Assembly: GCA_018333075.1 (NCBI GenBank)
Contig: BORH01000001.1
Location: forward strand, 62,001-126,000
Direction of reading: 5' to 3'
From: Heyndrickxia sporothermodurans
GTDB lineage: Bacteria; Bacillota; Bacilli; Bacillales; Bacillaceae_C
Length of the DNA: 64,000 nt
Positions 46,754 through 56,003 of this stretch are shown piece after piece. The notes beneath the pieces are model-generated. The model was not told the DNA's origin, did not search any database, and saw only the letters and a list, made by a program, of their open reading frames with translations. The translations under genes and the position numbers were made by a program. Numbering within the stretch: position 1 is the first letter of the stretch; each line of letters opens with the position of its first letter.

Positions 46754-48339
46754 ATCCTAAAATCGACTCCTGAATATTGATCATACACCAAATTTTCTAT
46801 TATTGCTTTTGTTGATGAAACATCATGATGAAAGGAAGCATACTGAATCGTAGACAAAGTATAATCTAATTGCTTTAGTCCATCTTTTAATTTCGGAAAG
46901 AATGCCTTTGCTATTTCTTGAAGACTTTGATTACTATTCATAATTTTCATCGTAATTATCCGATTTTGCACCTTCATCTCAACGATTGTTTCCTTTAAAT
47001 TTTCAAGCTCTAAATAAAATAGAACATGACAGTAATTTGGGTCAATTTTCCCATCTTCTAGACGTTTCCCAGACCACTGCATGGTTAATTCCGTCTGAAA
47101 GCCAAATAATTGCAGAGGAAGCTGATAAACTAAATGTTGGATGTGTGAAGAGGTAGCAGATAGAAGTTGTTGTCCATTCATTTTGTTAATAAGCTGCTCT
47201 GCCAATTCCTTCGTTTCAGTTGGATGTTCTTGTTCTTGAACATACGTTATTAGTAACGGCTTAAGCATTTGATCATATGATTTCAAATTTTCCTTATGAG
47301 TCAAAATATCAGCTTCGTAACTAAATCCCATTTTTCGTATAACCGATTTAAAAAATGATAATATATTTTGAGGTAACTCTTCTTCATTCGTTTTAACGGC
47401 TAATTGATTTAATAATAACCTTTCATTATCTGAAAAATATGAGTCTTTTTGATTTATTATGTGATAGATTTTTTGAGCCCCTGTTTGAATGATGTCATTT
47501 AGAACTTTACTACTAATAGATGAATCAGATGGATTTATTACATTTATCTTTGGTTCATCAGGCAATTTCATTTTGTCCCCTACAGTTTTTTCTAGAATCG
47601 TTTTGTCTATATTTAATAGATTTATTTTTTCCAGAACTTTTATTGCTGTTTCTTGGTATTCACTTTTTGGATTTGAAGCTATTTGCAATAATGTGTGGAT
47701 TATTTTTTCAGCATTCATATCTTTTGCTGTAATCGCTTGAATCGATACTAACAGTTTTTGTGCTGTATTAGACTCTAGTTCCTGATGTAATTGACTTTCT
47801 AATGTATTTAGTAGTGTATGTATAGGTTTTTGGGGCTTTAATGCTTCAAGTAAAGATTTGTAAATCGCATCTGAAAAAGGTAGATCTTTTTCAGCCATGA
47901 ATTTGATAACATTAAAGCTATCCTTATAGTTAGGAAGCTGTTCAATCCATTGGTGTATCTTAACTATCGACTCTTTTGACAATGGAATTTGTTCTTTAGC
48001 TATAAACGATAATATTTGCTTATTTATATGATTATTTGGAAGTGAAAGCTTATTTAATAAAGCAGAATCTGTTTGTTTTTCCTTCGTTAATGGGGAAAGA
48101 ATCCTTAACTGAACTTCCTCCTCATTTGCTACAACCTCAAACCAATAATTTTCATTAATAACAAGGGGAACTTCAAGTTTAGCAATAAGCTTTTGATTCG
48201 CAATATTAATCAATGCTGTTTGGTTCGGGTATATTTTATTAGCACTTCCTAAAAAAATAACTCCCGGTTTTAATTGTAAAGCCTTATTCGAAGGCAATTG
48301 ATTAATAGCTGAAAATAATTGTAGATTTGATAATTGCAT
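46750..48339 (-). CDS. ylqG: YlqG, FliK-like protein
   Basis: A 529-residue cytosolic-type protein with no signal sequence; mainly helical in the middle with Leu/Gln/Lys-rich repeats. The C-terminal part (about residues 415-520: QLPLQLFGFQTELTMQWSGK, LFYLELENLKETIVEMKVQN, FFPKLKDGLKQLDYTLSTIQ) has the beta-then-helix layout of the FliK C-terminal domain but lacks its P-x-x-L-G-x-x-x-I-x-I core. Paired with ylqH, it looks like a second FliK-FlhB combination. The assignment is inferred from position and this resemblance. Confidence 0.8.
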   Translation of the reverse strand: MQLSNLQLFSAINQLPSNKALQLKPGVIFLGSANKIYPNQTALINIANQKLIAKLEVPLVINENYWFEVVANEEEVQLRILSPLTKEKQTDSALLNKLSLPNNHINKQILSFIAKEQIPLSKESIVKIHQWIEQLPNYKDSFNVIKFMAEKDLPFSDAIYKSLLEALKPQKPIHTLLNTLESQLHQELESNTAQKLLVSIQAITAKDMNAEKIIHTLLQIASNPKSEYQETAIKVLEKINLLNIDKTILEKTVGDKMKLPDEPKINVINPSDSSISSKVLNDIIQTGAQKIYHIINQKDSYFSDNERLLLNQLAVKTNEEELPQNILSFFKSVIRKMGFSYEADILTHKENLKSYDQMLKPLLITYVQEQEHPTETKELAEQLINKMNGQQLLSATSSHIQHLVYQLPLQLFGFQTELTMQWSGKRLEDGKIDPNYCHVLFYLELENLKETIVEMKVQNRIITMKIMNSNQSLQEIAKAFFPKLKDGLKQLDYTLSTIQYASFHHDVSSTKAIIENLVYDQYSGVDFRI

Positions 48340-48368
48340 TCATTCCCCTGCTTTCTATAATCTAGGTT

Positions 48369-50237
48369 TTAATTACTATATTTTTTTAAATATCTTACTA
48401 AAGTCATTAATGGCCAAATATATTGATAACTATGGTAATGGATATAAAATTCCCCACCCATCCCTTGACCAGCAGGATAGGAACTCCTCCAATCTTTAAT
48501 ATCGGCATGATGAATTAAAAAGTTTATTCCCTTTCTAATGAAAGTTGTTTCATGTTCAGAAATAGTGATGAGAGCTTCAAGTGCCCATGCAGTATGTGTA
48601 GGTGTACTATAACCAAGGGGGACATACTGCTTAACAATATCACTTCTACACGATTCTCCCCAGCCTCCATCATTATTTTGAATGTTTTCTAGCCATTTTT
48701 GAGCAAGTATTATGGAAGGATGCTTTGAACTTAACCCAAAAGCTTGCAACCCGTGGATAGCTGCCCATGTACCATAAATATAATCAATTCCCCATCTACT
48801 ATTCCAAGATCCATTCGTTTCCTGCTTACTAATTAACCATTTAATTCCTTTTTTCATTTTCGGATGATCAGGATTTATATTTGTATAATTCCCTAAAAAC
48901 TCCAACGTCCTCCCAGTTAAATCTGGTGATGAGGCATCTAATAATAGACCTTCACCATAAGGTAAAAGCTTTAATAGTGGGTTATCAACGTTCTTTTCAA
49001 AGGCTGGCCAGCCACCGTCATCATTTTGCATTGATAATATCCATTGTACCCCTTTATCCCATACTTCACGATAATCTACTTGGTCTATCACTAAACGATG
49101 AATGGCACGAAGAGACGCAGTCGTATCATCTACATCTGGATTCATCGTATTAACATTTGAAAATCCCCATCCCCCGGGAAATAAATTCAAATTGTGAATA
49201 CCCCAATCTCCAATTTTTTTCTGCTGTCTGCCAATTAAATATTTGTTCGCCATTTCTATCTGTTTTTGTTCGTAGGAAATTCCATAAAATTGAATTGCTG
49301 TAGATATTAGCGAGCTGTTCCATACCGTTGCAGTTGTATATTGACAATGTTTTTCTCCATTAATTATACAAATCATAGATTTTAATCCATTTATGGCATT
49401 CGTAATTGACGGATCATCTTTTCTTCTTCCTCTTGCTAAAAATGCGAAGATCATATAAAAGGTGGAGCTAAAATAACTATATAAGGTTCCATCAGGTTCA
49501 ATATGGTCAATCAAGTATTGTTCTAAGTATAATAATGCTTTTTCATGAATATCTTCTTTAAAATCAATTAATTGTTCAATCCCTTGCTCAATAAAAGTTA
49601 AAATACTCCTACTATTACTTTCAATTTTAATACTCGTGTTTTTTCTAGTTTGAAGTTCAGATAAGCTTGGAGCATTCACTGGTTTTATGACATACTTATA
49701 ATCTGCAATAATAAGTAAAGGTGCTAAATTAGCTCTTGCAAAAACAGAAATATCATAAAAATTAATAGGGAATTCTTTAGGTAATAGAACAGCCTCGACA
49801 GGAAGCGGAAAAGGAGATTCCCATTTAATGATCCCAGTAAGAGATAGCAATGCTTTAGTAAAAGAATTTGTTTCTTGAATTCCCCCGTTAGCAATAATAA
49901 ATTGTTTTGCTTTCAAAAGAGAAGCAGATTCTTTTTTTACATAGCCAGATAATAAAAGCGCATAATATGCATTGACTGTTAAAGATAAATGTCCGCTCCC
50001 AACATCATAAAATAAACGCCACGCACCATCTGAATATTGTTCTTTAAGTATTCTCCTTACTAGGCTACGAATTAATTCTTCTTCATTTTTTTCATCTAAT
50101 GTTCTTAATAAAATTATCATATAGCAATCAGTAAGAATTCCCGTCTCAAATGGATATTCCCATGTCCCCTCTGGTGATTGGTCTAAAAGTAATTTTTCAA
50201 CTAGTCTATCTGCCTGCTTTTTCACTTGCGCTCTCAT
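48369..50237 (-). CDS. sqhC: class II terpene cyclase, SqhC-like (sporulenol / hopene cyclase)
   Basis: Protonates and cyclises a long isoprenoid. In B. subtilis SqhC converts tetraprenyl-beta-curcumene to sporulenol; true squalene-hopene cyclases use squalene. The 622 residues show the acid motif DVDD at 368-371 (NTMNPDVDDTTASLRAI) and several QW-type repeats: GIHNLNLFPGGWGFS, SMQNDDGGWPAFEKN, ETNGSWNSRWGIDY, IQNNDGGWGESCRSD. Similarity to SqhC is strong by eye, so a sesquarterpene substrate is favoured. SD AAAGGAGGC. No terpene-partner gene (YtpB-like) is nearby. Divergent from the alcohol dehydrogenase. Confidence 0.9.
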   Translation of the reverse strand: MRAQVKKQADRLVEKLLLDQSPEGTWEYPFETGILTDCYMIILLRTLDEKNEEELIRSLVRRILKEQYSDGAWRLFYDVGSGHLSLTVNAYYALLLSGYVKKESASLLKAKQFIIANGGIQETNSFTKALLSLTGIIKWESPFPLPVEAVLLPKEFPINFYDISVFARANLAPLLIIADYKYVIKPVNAPSLSELQTRKNTSIKIESNSRSILTFIEQGIEQLIDFKEDIHEKALLYLEQYLIDHIEPDGTLYSYFSSTFYMIFAFLARGRRKDDPSITNAINGLKSMICIINGEKHCQYTTATVWNSSLISTAIQFYGISYEQKQIEMANKYLIGRQQKKIGDWGIHNLNLFPGGWGFSNVNTMNPDVDDTTASLRAIHRLVIDQVDYREVWDKGVQWILSMQNDDGGWPAFEKNVDNPLLKLLPYGEGLLLDASSPDLTGRTLEFLGNYTNINPDHPKMKKGIKWLISKQETNGSWNSRWGIDYIYGTWAAIHGLQAFGLSSKHPSIILAQKWLENIQNNDGGWGESCRSDIVKQYVPLGYSTPTHTAWALEALITISEHETTFIRKGINFLIHHADIKDWRSSYPAGQGMGGEFYIHYHSYQYIWPLMTLVRYLKKYSN

Positions 50238-50369
50238 TCCTGCTGCCTCCTTTAATTATGCTAATAGGCTTATTGATGTCATCATTATTTCTATTTGTAT
50301 TCATCTGATAGCATTTTTTTAACTAATTTTCGCTCTTATTCAATCGTTTTAAATTAGTAAGCTAGATTT

Positions 50370-50398
50370 TTGCAATTTAAATTGAACTATTTCATAAT
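50370..50398 (+). promoter_or_regulatory. candidate sigma-A promoter of the alcohol dehydrogenase gene
   Basis: TTGCAA (50370-50375), a 17-nt spacer and CATAAT (50393-50398). The perfect palindrome CAATTTAAATTG (50373-50384) overlaps the -35 and spacer and could be an operator. The predicted start near 50405 leaves a very short leader that begins at the ribosome site. Confidence 0.45.
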
Positions 50399-50420
50399 GT
50401 GAAAAAAGGAGTGATCTGAA

Positions 50421-51584
50421 GTGGATAATTTTACATATTGGAATCCAACAAAGCTAATTTTCGGAAAAGGTCAACTTGAGCAATTAAAAAACGAAATCCC
50501 TCAATATGGTCGTAATATACTTCTTGTTTATGGTGGTGGTAGCATAAAAAAAAGTGGACTATATGATCAAGTCATTAACCTGTTAAAGGATATCCATGCA
50601 AACATATATGAATTATCTGGAGTAGAGCCAAACCCTCGTATTACCACAGTACGAAAAGGTGTAGACATATGTAAAAAAGAAAATATTGACTTACTGCTTG
50701 CGGTAGGTGGAGGTAGTGTCATTGATTGTACAAAAGCTATTGCTGCAGGTTCGAAATACGACGGAGATGCATGGGATCTAGTCACTAAAAAAGCTTTTGC
50801 GAAAGATGCTCTTCCTTTTGGAACTGTATTAACACTTGCCGCTACCGGCTCTGAAATGAATTCAGGATCAGTTATTACGAATTGGGAAACACAAGAAAAA
50901 TATGGATGGGGGAGTCCTTATACCTTTCCTAAATTTTCAATATTAGATCCCGTTCATACATTTACGGTTCCTAAGGATCAAACTGTCTATGGGATTGTTG
51001 ATATGATGTCACACGTATTTGAGCATTATTTTCATTTAACAGAAAATACACTTATGCAGGATCGTATGTGCGAATCACTATTGCTTACAGTAATTGAGAC
51101 AGCTCCAAAGCTCATTAATGATCTTAAAAACTATGATTATCGAGCGACCATTTTATATAATGGAACTATGGCATTAAATGGAATGCTATCGATGGGTTAT
51201 CGTGGAGATTGGGCTACACACAATATTGAGCACGCAGTGTCCGCAGTTTATGATATTCCACATGGGGGTGGGTTAGCGATCCTATTTCCAAATTGGATGA
51301 AGCACAATTTACATGTTAAACCTTCACGCTTCAAACAGCTTGCTATACGCGTTTTTGGTGTAAGCTCTGAAGGTAAAAGTGATGAAGAGATTGGTTTGGA
51401 AGGTATAGACAGGCTAAGGGATTTTTGGAAGAGTATCGGTGCACCAACTAGATTAGCTGATTATGGCATTGATGATAGTAAACTTGATTTAATGGCAGAT
51501 AAAGCTATGGCTAATGGTGAATTTGGTCAGTTTAAAAAGCTGAAGCGAGAAGATGTATTAGATATTTATAAAAAATCTTTATAA
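50421..51584 (+). CDS. iron-containing (NADH-dependent butanol-type) alcohol dehydrogenase, YugJ-like
   Basis: The only plus-strand gene. The 387 residues match the group III Fe-ADH family and closely resemble B. subtilis YugJ/Yug[39 protein letters not shown] (cofactor loop), [20 protein letters not shown]. Metal ligands are in [12 protein letters not shown] and [18 protein letters not shown]. The start is GTG, preceded by AAAGGAGTGAT. Its substrate, probably a short aldehyde or alcohol, is unproven. It ends at a palindromic terminator shared with rnhB. Confidence 0.93.
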   Translation: MDNFTYWNPTKLIFGKGQLEQLKNEIPQYGRNILLVYGGGSIKKSGLYDQVINLLKDIHANIYELSGVEPNPRITTVRKGVDICKKENIDLLLAVGGGSVIDCTKAIAAGSKYDGDAWDLVTKKAFAKDALPFGTVLTLAATGSEMNSGSVITNWETQEKYGWGSPYTFPKFSILDPVHTFTVPKDQTVYGIVDMMSHVFEHYFHLTENTLMQDRMCESLLLTVIETAPKLINDLKNYDYRATILYNGTMALNGMLSMGYRGDWATHNIEHAVSAVYDIPHGGGLAILFPNWMKHNLHVKPSRFKQLAIRVFGVSSEGKSDEEIGLEGIDRLRDFWKSIGAPTRLADYGIDDSKLDLMADKAMANGEFGQFKKLKREDVLDIYKKSL

Positions 51585-51590
51585 TGCAAA

Positions 51591-51626
51591 AAATCGAACG
51601 AAAACAAATTTGTTTTCGTTCGATTT
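51591..51626. terminator. bidirectional terminator between the convergent ADH and rnhB genes
   Basis: A 36-bp perfect palindrome (arm AAATCGAACGAAAACAAA and its complement, no unpaired loop bases) between the convergent stops at 51584 and 51629. The minus strand ends in CGATTTTTTGC, the plus strand in CGATTTATTT, so both directions can stop here. Confidence 0.88.
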
Positions 51627-51628
51627 AT

Positions 51629-52396
51629 TTAAACAAGATCTTTAATAGGCGCAAAGGTTTTCCTATGAATGGGGCATGGTCCATTCTTTTGTATTGCTTG
51701 AATATGTTCATTTGTTCCATATCCCATATTTTTATCAAACATATAGAATGAATGCTGTTGTGCATAATCCTTCATTAATTGATCACGAGTTACTTTTGCT
51801 ATTATTGATGCTGCTGCAATTGATACACTTTTAGCATCACCTTTTATGATTGACGTTTGAGGTATTGGCATTGTCAGTTTCATAGCGTCTATCAAACAAT
51901 AATCAGGTGTCGTTTGAAGATTTTGAATAGCCGCAAGCATCGCTTTTTTCGTCGCTTCATAAATATTAATCTGATCAATTTCTGCTGCTGAAATGATGCC
52001 TGTTTCAACCGAAATAGCTTCCTTTTGTATTTTATCAAAAAATTCTTCCCGTTTTCTTTCCGATAATTGCTTAGAATCATTAATTCCAGGTAAGTAAAAG
52101 TTTTCTGGTAGTATAACTGCCGCTGCTACAACAGGACCTGCAAGCGGCCCCCTTCCCACTTCATCAATTCCTGCTATGTATTTAAATCCTTGCTTTCTCA
52201 TGCTTCTTTCATACGTCATCATTTCATGAAATTTTTCTTGTTGTGCCTTATTGCGTTCCTGTTCCTTAAACCATTGTGATAAAAGCTTTTGAACCCCCTT
52301 GCGTTCATCCTTTAATAGTATTTGGATAAGAGGATCATTTTCATCACAAACTTTTTTTAATTCTTCTGCTACATCCTTAATTGTTCTAGTTTCCAT
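51629..52396 (-). CDS. rnhB: ribonuclease HII
   Basis: Cuts RNA in RNA-DNA hybrids and at single ribonucleotides. The 255 residues have an N-terminal helical extension (about 1-70, common in Bacillus) and then the catalytic block YIAGIDEVGRGPLAGPVVAA with the two acidic residues Asp and Glu. CLIDAM carries a further Asp, and SIAAASIIAKVTRD follows. SD TTGAGGTAGAC. Confidence 0.97.
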   Translation of the reverse strand: METRTIKDVAEELKKVCDENDPLIQILLKDERKGVQKLLSQWFKEQERNKAQQEKFHEMMTYERSMRKQGFKYIAGIDEVGRGPLAGPVVAAAVILPENFYLPGINDSKQLSERKREEFFDKIQKEAISVETGIISAAEIDQINIYEATKKAMLAAIQNLQTTPDYCLIDAMKLTMPIPQTSIIKGDAKSVSIAAASIIAKVTRDQLMKDYAQQHSFYMFDKNMGYGTNEHIQAIQKNGPCPIHRKTFAPIKDLV

Positions 52397-52423
52397 CGTC
52401 TACCTCAACGTATAAATTTAAAG

Positions 52424-52451
52424 AAAAAAATCTCTCCATTAGATGAGAGAT
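52424..52451 (-). terminator. terminator overlapping the rbgA stop codon
   Basis: On the minus strand ATCTCTC (52451-52445), an 8-nt loop that contains the TAA stop of rbgA, then GAGAGAT (52436-52430) and a T7 run. The last sense codons of rbgA form one arm of the stem. Confidence 0.85.
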
Positions 52452-53311
52452 ATCTTTTCATGATATTCACTTGGAATATCAAATGATAAAGAGCCCAGTT
52501 TATCTGAACGAATATCGCGAATAATAGTTTCACCTGTTTTATCATAGTCAACTTCGCCTTTTGACATTAAACAACCGCGTTTTTCTCCGATATGATTGAA
52601 TATATCTAAAATCTCAGTTGGGATTTCTGAAAAATCATACCTATCTTTCAAACGATTTGGATAGTTTTTCTCAAGAAAACGTAATGCATACACTGAAATA
52701 TCCTGTAGATTAAGAATCGTATCTTTGATAGCTCCAGTTAAAGCTAATTTAAATCCAACCTCTTGGTCCTCAAATTTTGGCCATAAAATCCCTGGTGTAT
52801 CCAATAGCTCTAGTTCTTTTCCAACCTTAATCCATTGCTGCGACTTTGTTACCCCAGGCATATTTCCTGTTTTTGCAATATTTTTTTTAGCAAGCCGATT
52901 GATTAAAGTTGACTTTCCTACATTCGGTATCCCTATAATCATTGCCCGAATAGCTCTAGGCTTCATACCTCTAGCCTTCATGCGGTCAAATTTCGGTTTC
53001 AATATTTCCTTTGCAGCACTTACGATTTCATGTAATCCGCTTCCTGCTTGTGAATTAATCGCTAGCGCTTTTTTGTCATGTTCCGAATAGTATTTTAGCC
53101 ACTCTTTAGTAATTTCACGATCGGCCATATCTGCTTTATTTAACAATATTAATCTCGGCTTTTGCTGTATTATGTCTTCGAGCATTGGATTAGCGGACGA
53201 AACAGGAATTCTTGCATCGACTAACTCAAAGACGATATCAACTAATTTGAGTTTCTCTGTTACTTCCCTGCGAGCCTTGGCCATATGTCCAGGAAACCAT
53301 TGTATCGTCAT
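52439..53311 (-). CDS. rbgA: 50S-assembly GTPase RbgA (YlqF)
   Basis: Circularly permuted GTPase needed for late large-subunit assembly (L6, L16 region). The ATG at 53311 ([20 protein letters not shown]) has GGAG upstream; 290 residues. The G4 motif LLNKADM precedes G1 [17 protein letters not shown] and G3 [10 protein letters not shown], the permuted order that defines the family. The C-terminal RNA-binding domain (about 200-290) ends SLI next to the terminator. Confidence 0.97.
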   Translation of the reverse strand: MTIQWFPGHMAKARREVTEKLKLVDIVFELVDARIPVSSANPMLEDIIQQKPRLILLNKADMADREITKEWLKYYSEHDKKALAINSQAGSGLHEIVSAAKEILKPKFDRMKARGMKPRAIRAMIIGIPNVGKSTLINRLAKKNIAKTGNMPGVTKSQQWIKVGKELELLDTPGILWPKFEDQEVGFKLALTGAIKDTILNLQDISVYALRFLEKNYPNRLKDRYDFSEIPTEILDIFNHIGEKRGCLMSKGEVDYDKTGETIIRDIRSDKLGSLSFDIPSEYHEKISLI

Positions 53312-53401
53312 ATTTTTCAACTCCAAAAAAATATTATCAAAATATAAAATAAGATTTGCTATATAAATCTTATATGATTTTATTTTATTTTATTATCTTT
53401 C

Positions 53402-53941
53402 TCATTTAACAAAACGAATATCAGTAATAGGCCAATAAATTAATTTCGTATCACCAATTACTTTTTTTATCGGTACTGTACCAATATGTCTACTATCCTT
53501 ACTGAATCTGCGATTATCTCCCATAACAAATAATTCATCTTTCGGTACAGTATCTCTACCAATAATATCCTTAAGTGTAAAATCTTCAGTTAATGGTCCT
53601 TCAGCAAGTTCTTTTTTGTATTGATCTAAGTATGCCTCTTTATATGCTTTTCCATTAATATACAAAACATCGTTCTTATATTCAATCTTATCGCCAGGTA
53701 AGCCGATGACCCTTTTGATATAATCCTTCTTCTCAGGTGCGTGGAAGACAACAATATCAAAACGCTGAGGCTTTCCTAGCTTATTAACAATCATTCGATC
53801 ACCATTATGTAAGGTAGGCATCATGGACGATCCATCTACAACAATTGGTGCAAATAAAAAATAGCGAATAATAACAGCTAATGCTACCGCAATTAGTAAT
53901 GCCTTTGTCCATTCCCACAATTCGTTCTTTTGTTTTGACAT
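53402..53941 (-). CDS. sip: type I signal peptidase (SipS/SipT type)
   Basis: Removes signal peptides of secreted proteins at the outer face of the membrane. The 179 residues have one N-terminal membrane segment (about 13-30) and the catalytic Ser39 in VVDGSSMMPTLHNGD. Catalytic Lys76 is in KKDYIKRVIGLPGDKIEYKN, and DELFVMGDNRRFSKDSRHIG is family box E. Single-membrane-anchor length is typical of Gram-positive enzymes. The locus is not in the same place in B. subtilis, where SipS lies elsewhere, so I give only the family symbol. Confidence 0.95.
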   Translation of the reverse strand: MSKQKNELWEWTKALLIAVALAVIIRYFLFAPIVVDGSSMMPTLHNGDRMIVNKLGKPQRFDIVVFHAPEKKDYIKRVIGLPGDKIEYKNDVLYINGKAYKEAYLDQYKKELAEGPLTEDFTLKDIIGRDTVPKDELFVMGDNRRFSKDSRHIGTVPIKKVIGDTKLIYWPITDIRFVK

Positions 53942-54249
53942 TTCTCCACCGCCTATGTAAAATTACCAAACTTTATATATAACTATATCAGCTAATAAAC
54001 TATATGTGAAAAAATTTTTTTATTTTAAAGCCTATCATTATTTTATACCAATTTATCTGGTCCATAATCGGACACAACATAATTATTATTCGTTTACTTT
54101 CGTGTTGAAACATACCATTTAGGGACTGCATTTCTATCTGTAAAAATATCTTAAAAAAGTCGAAAAGGAGCTTGTTACCAAGCTCCTTTTGTCTTTTTGA
54201 ATAGCAGCTATAATCAATCAGAATGTGATTAGTTAGCAACTTTTCATTA
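53942..54249. other. rplS-sip intergenic region (308 bp)
   Basis: Holds the rplS terminator (54163-54190). The remainder is AT-rich. On the minus strand an extended -10 TGG-TATAAA (54050-54042) could serve the signal peptidase gene, but I see no good -35. No other gene. Confidence 0.6.
54163..54190 (-). terminator. terminator of rplS
   Basis: Perfect 12-bp stem AAAAGGAGCTTG / CAAGCTCCTTTT with a 4-nt loop, followed on the minus strand by CGACTTTTTTAAG. It lies 60 nt after the rplS stop. Confidence 0.88.
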
Positions 54250-54594
54250 TTATCGAATTTCTTTAATACGAGCGGCTTTACCACGTAGATTACGTAGGTA
54301 GTAAAGTTTCGCACGGCGAACTTTACCGCGACGCACTACTTCAAACTTCGCAATCTTAGGAGTGTGGACTGGGAACGTACGTTCAACACCTACACCATAA
54401 GAAATTTTACGAACTGTGAAAGTTTCGCTGATTCCACCACCACGGCGTTTAATAACAACACCTTCAAATAGCTGGATACGTTCGCGAGTACCCTCGATAA
54501 CTTTAACGTGAACACGTACAGTATCACCAGGACGGAACGCAGGGATATCAGAGCGAAGTTGATCTTTTGTGATTTCTTCAATAACTTTGTGCAT
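54250..54594 (-). CDS. rplS: 50S ribosomal protein L19
   Basis: Large-subunit protein at the interface with the small subunit. The ATG at 54594 ([20 protein letters not shown], 114 aa) has GGAAGGAG upstream; a longer reading of 28 more residues is rejected. Blocks [20 protein letters not shown] and [20 protein letters not shown] are diagnostic. It is the last gene of the rpsP to rplS block, has its own promoter at 54691-54719, and a structured leader. Confidence 0.97.
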   Translation of the reverse strand: MHKVIEEITKDQLRSDIPAFRPGDTVRVHVKVIEGTRERIQLFEGVVIKRRGGGISETFTVRKISYGVGVERTFPVHTPKIAKFEVVRRGKVRRAKLYYLRNLRGKAARIKEIR

Positions 54595-54684
54595 CGAATT
54601 CAACTCCTTCCAACAGATGCTCATACAAATCCTTTGTTGCAGCGGAACACCGTTTTCATGTGACCTATTCTTCAACAAATCACA
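54595..54684 (-). promoter_or_regulatory. candidate L19-type autoregulatory leader of rplS
   Basis: The predicted 90-nt leader has GTGA...TCAC (54681-54658) and CAACA...TGTTG (about 54638-54612) as closing stems, the second ending right beside the ribosome site. Firmicutes are known to carry an L19 leader RNA (RF00556), so this is a good candidate, but I did not match the consensus. Confidence 0.45.
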
Positions 54685-54690
54685 AGAGAT

Positions 54691-54719
54691 ATCATATCAT
54701 AACAATTCATGTAATGCAA
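54691..54719 (-). promoter_or_regulatory. extended -10 promoter of rplS
   Basis: On the minus strand TTGCAT (54719-54714), a 17-nt spacer and TATGAT (54696-54691), with TGA directly before the -10. The -35 matches only 3 of 6, so the extended -10 carries most of the weight. Confidence 0.5.
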
Positions 54720-54743
54720 TCATCTATTTTTAATCCAATAAGC

Positions 54744-55481
54744 TTATTTCTCCTTTTCCCACTCACTAATCCACTTTTTCTGTCTTTCAGTTAATGGGTA
54801 GTCTTCCAACAAATCGGGACGACGCTGATACGTTCTTTTTAATGATTGCATTTCTCTCCACTCTTCAATTTTTTTATGATTACCTGATATAAGTACATCA
54901 GGTACATTCATTCCTCTAAATTCAGCAGGTCGTGTATAGTGAGGGTGCTCTAATAGACCTGATGAAAAAGAATCTAAAATTGGAGAGTCTTCATTTCCTA
55001 AAACCCCTGGTAAGAGACGAACAACACTATCAATCACGACCATTGCTCCTAGCTCGCCACCTGTTAAGACATAATCTCCAATTGATATTTCATCCGTTAC
55101 AACATGCTCTCGAATACGCTCGTCATACCCCTCATAATGCCCACAAACAAAAATAAGATGCTTCTCCTTAGCTAATTCCTCTGATACTTTTTGAGTAAGC
55201 ACCTTCCCCTGAGGACACAAAAGGATAACTCTTGGCTTTACATCATGATTATTTTTTGTTAGCTCCTCAACCGCATCAAATATGGGCTGCGGCTTTAAAA
55301 CCATCCCTGCGCCGCCGCCATACGGATAATCGTCTACCGTCTGATGTTTATTATCAGCATAGTCGCGAAAATTAACAACATTGTATTGAACAGCTTCTTT
55401 TTCAGAAGCCTTTTTCAATATTGAAGAACCGAAAACACCAGTAAACATTTCTGGGAATAATGTAAGTACATCTATTTTCAT
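54744..55481 (-). CDS. trmD: tRNA (guanine-37-N1)-methyltransferase
   Basis: SAM-dependent knotted methyltransferase that prevents frameshifting. The 245 residues have [40 protein letters not shown] and [20 protein letters not shown], the last being the trefoil-knot SAM site. The C-terminal part is [20 protein letters not shown]. It overlaps rimM by 4 nt and belongs to the ylqD-rimM-trmD group. Confidence 0.98.
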   Translation of the reverse strand: MKIDVLTLFPEMFTGVFGSSILKKASEKEAVQYNVVNFRDYADNKHQTVDDYPYGGGAGMVLKPQPIFDAVEELTKNNHDVKPRVILLCPQGKVLTQKVSEELAKEKHLIFVCGHYEGYDERIREHVVTDEISIGDYVLTGGELGAMVVIDSVVRLLPGVLGNEDSPILDSFSSGLLEHPHYTRPAEFRGMNVPDVLISGNHKKIEEWREMQSLKRTYQRRPDLLEDYPLTERQKKWISEWEKEK

Positions 55482-55993
55482 GACAGCAAGCCTTCCATTG
55501 GTTCGATTGTGATTACTTTTTCCTTTACATTAATATTCATAACAATTTCGTCTATATAAGGTATTAAATGTTCCTTCCCTTTTTCACCTTTAACTACCCA
55601 AACATCATTTGCACCTGGTGTTAATATTTCTTTCACTACACCAATTTCTTCACCAGCTGTTGTAATAACTTTACAACCTACAATCTCGTAAAAATAATAC
55701 TCGCCCTCATCTAAATCAGTTAACTGATCTTCAGTAATTTTCAAAAGATTATTTTTCCATTCTTCAACCGCATTTATATTCTCATAGCCTTCAAAAGTAA
55801 GTAAATCGAAATTTTTATGTGTTCGATGACTTTTAATTGTCAATTGTATTGGTTCTTTTTCATTTACAAATAAATAGAGTCGATTCCCTTTTTTATAGCG
55901 TTCTTCTGCAAAATCTGTTTTTGAAATGACGCGGACTTCTCCATTTAAACCGTGTGTATTGACAATTTTCCCTACATTAAACCACTTGGTCAT
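55478..55993 (-). CDS. rimM: ribosome maturation factor RimM
   Basis: 16S processing factor for the 30S head, acting with S19. The 171 residues have the N-terminal RimM barrel ([20 protein letters not shown]), then the PRC-barrel half ([37 protein letters not shown]). The length is usual. A weak GAGGTGAGC precedes the ATG. It lies 10 nt after ylqD. Confidence 0.96.
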   Translation of the reverse strand: MTKWFNVGKIVNTHGLNGEVRVISKTDFAEERYKKGNRLYLFVNEKEPIQLTIKSHRTHKNFDLLTFEGYENINAVEEWKNNLLKITEDQLTDLDEGEYYFYEIVGCKVITTAGEEIGVVKEILTPGANDVWVVKGEKGKEHLIPYIDEIVMNINVKEKVITIEPMEGLLS

Positions 55994-56003
55994 ATGCTCA
56001 CCT

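Noticed and set aside
51591-51626. Perfect 36-bp palindrome considered as a mobile-element end or recombination site
   Set aside because: It sits exactly between two convergent stop codons with T-rich ends, which a bidirectional terminator explains fully.
54000-54314. Minus-strand frame over the rplS end
   Set aside because: It overlaps the rplS terminator and coding end, has no family features and no ribosome site.
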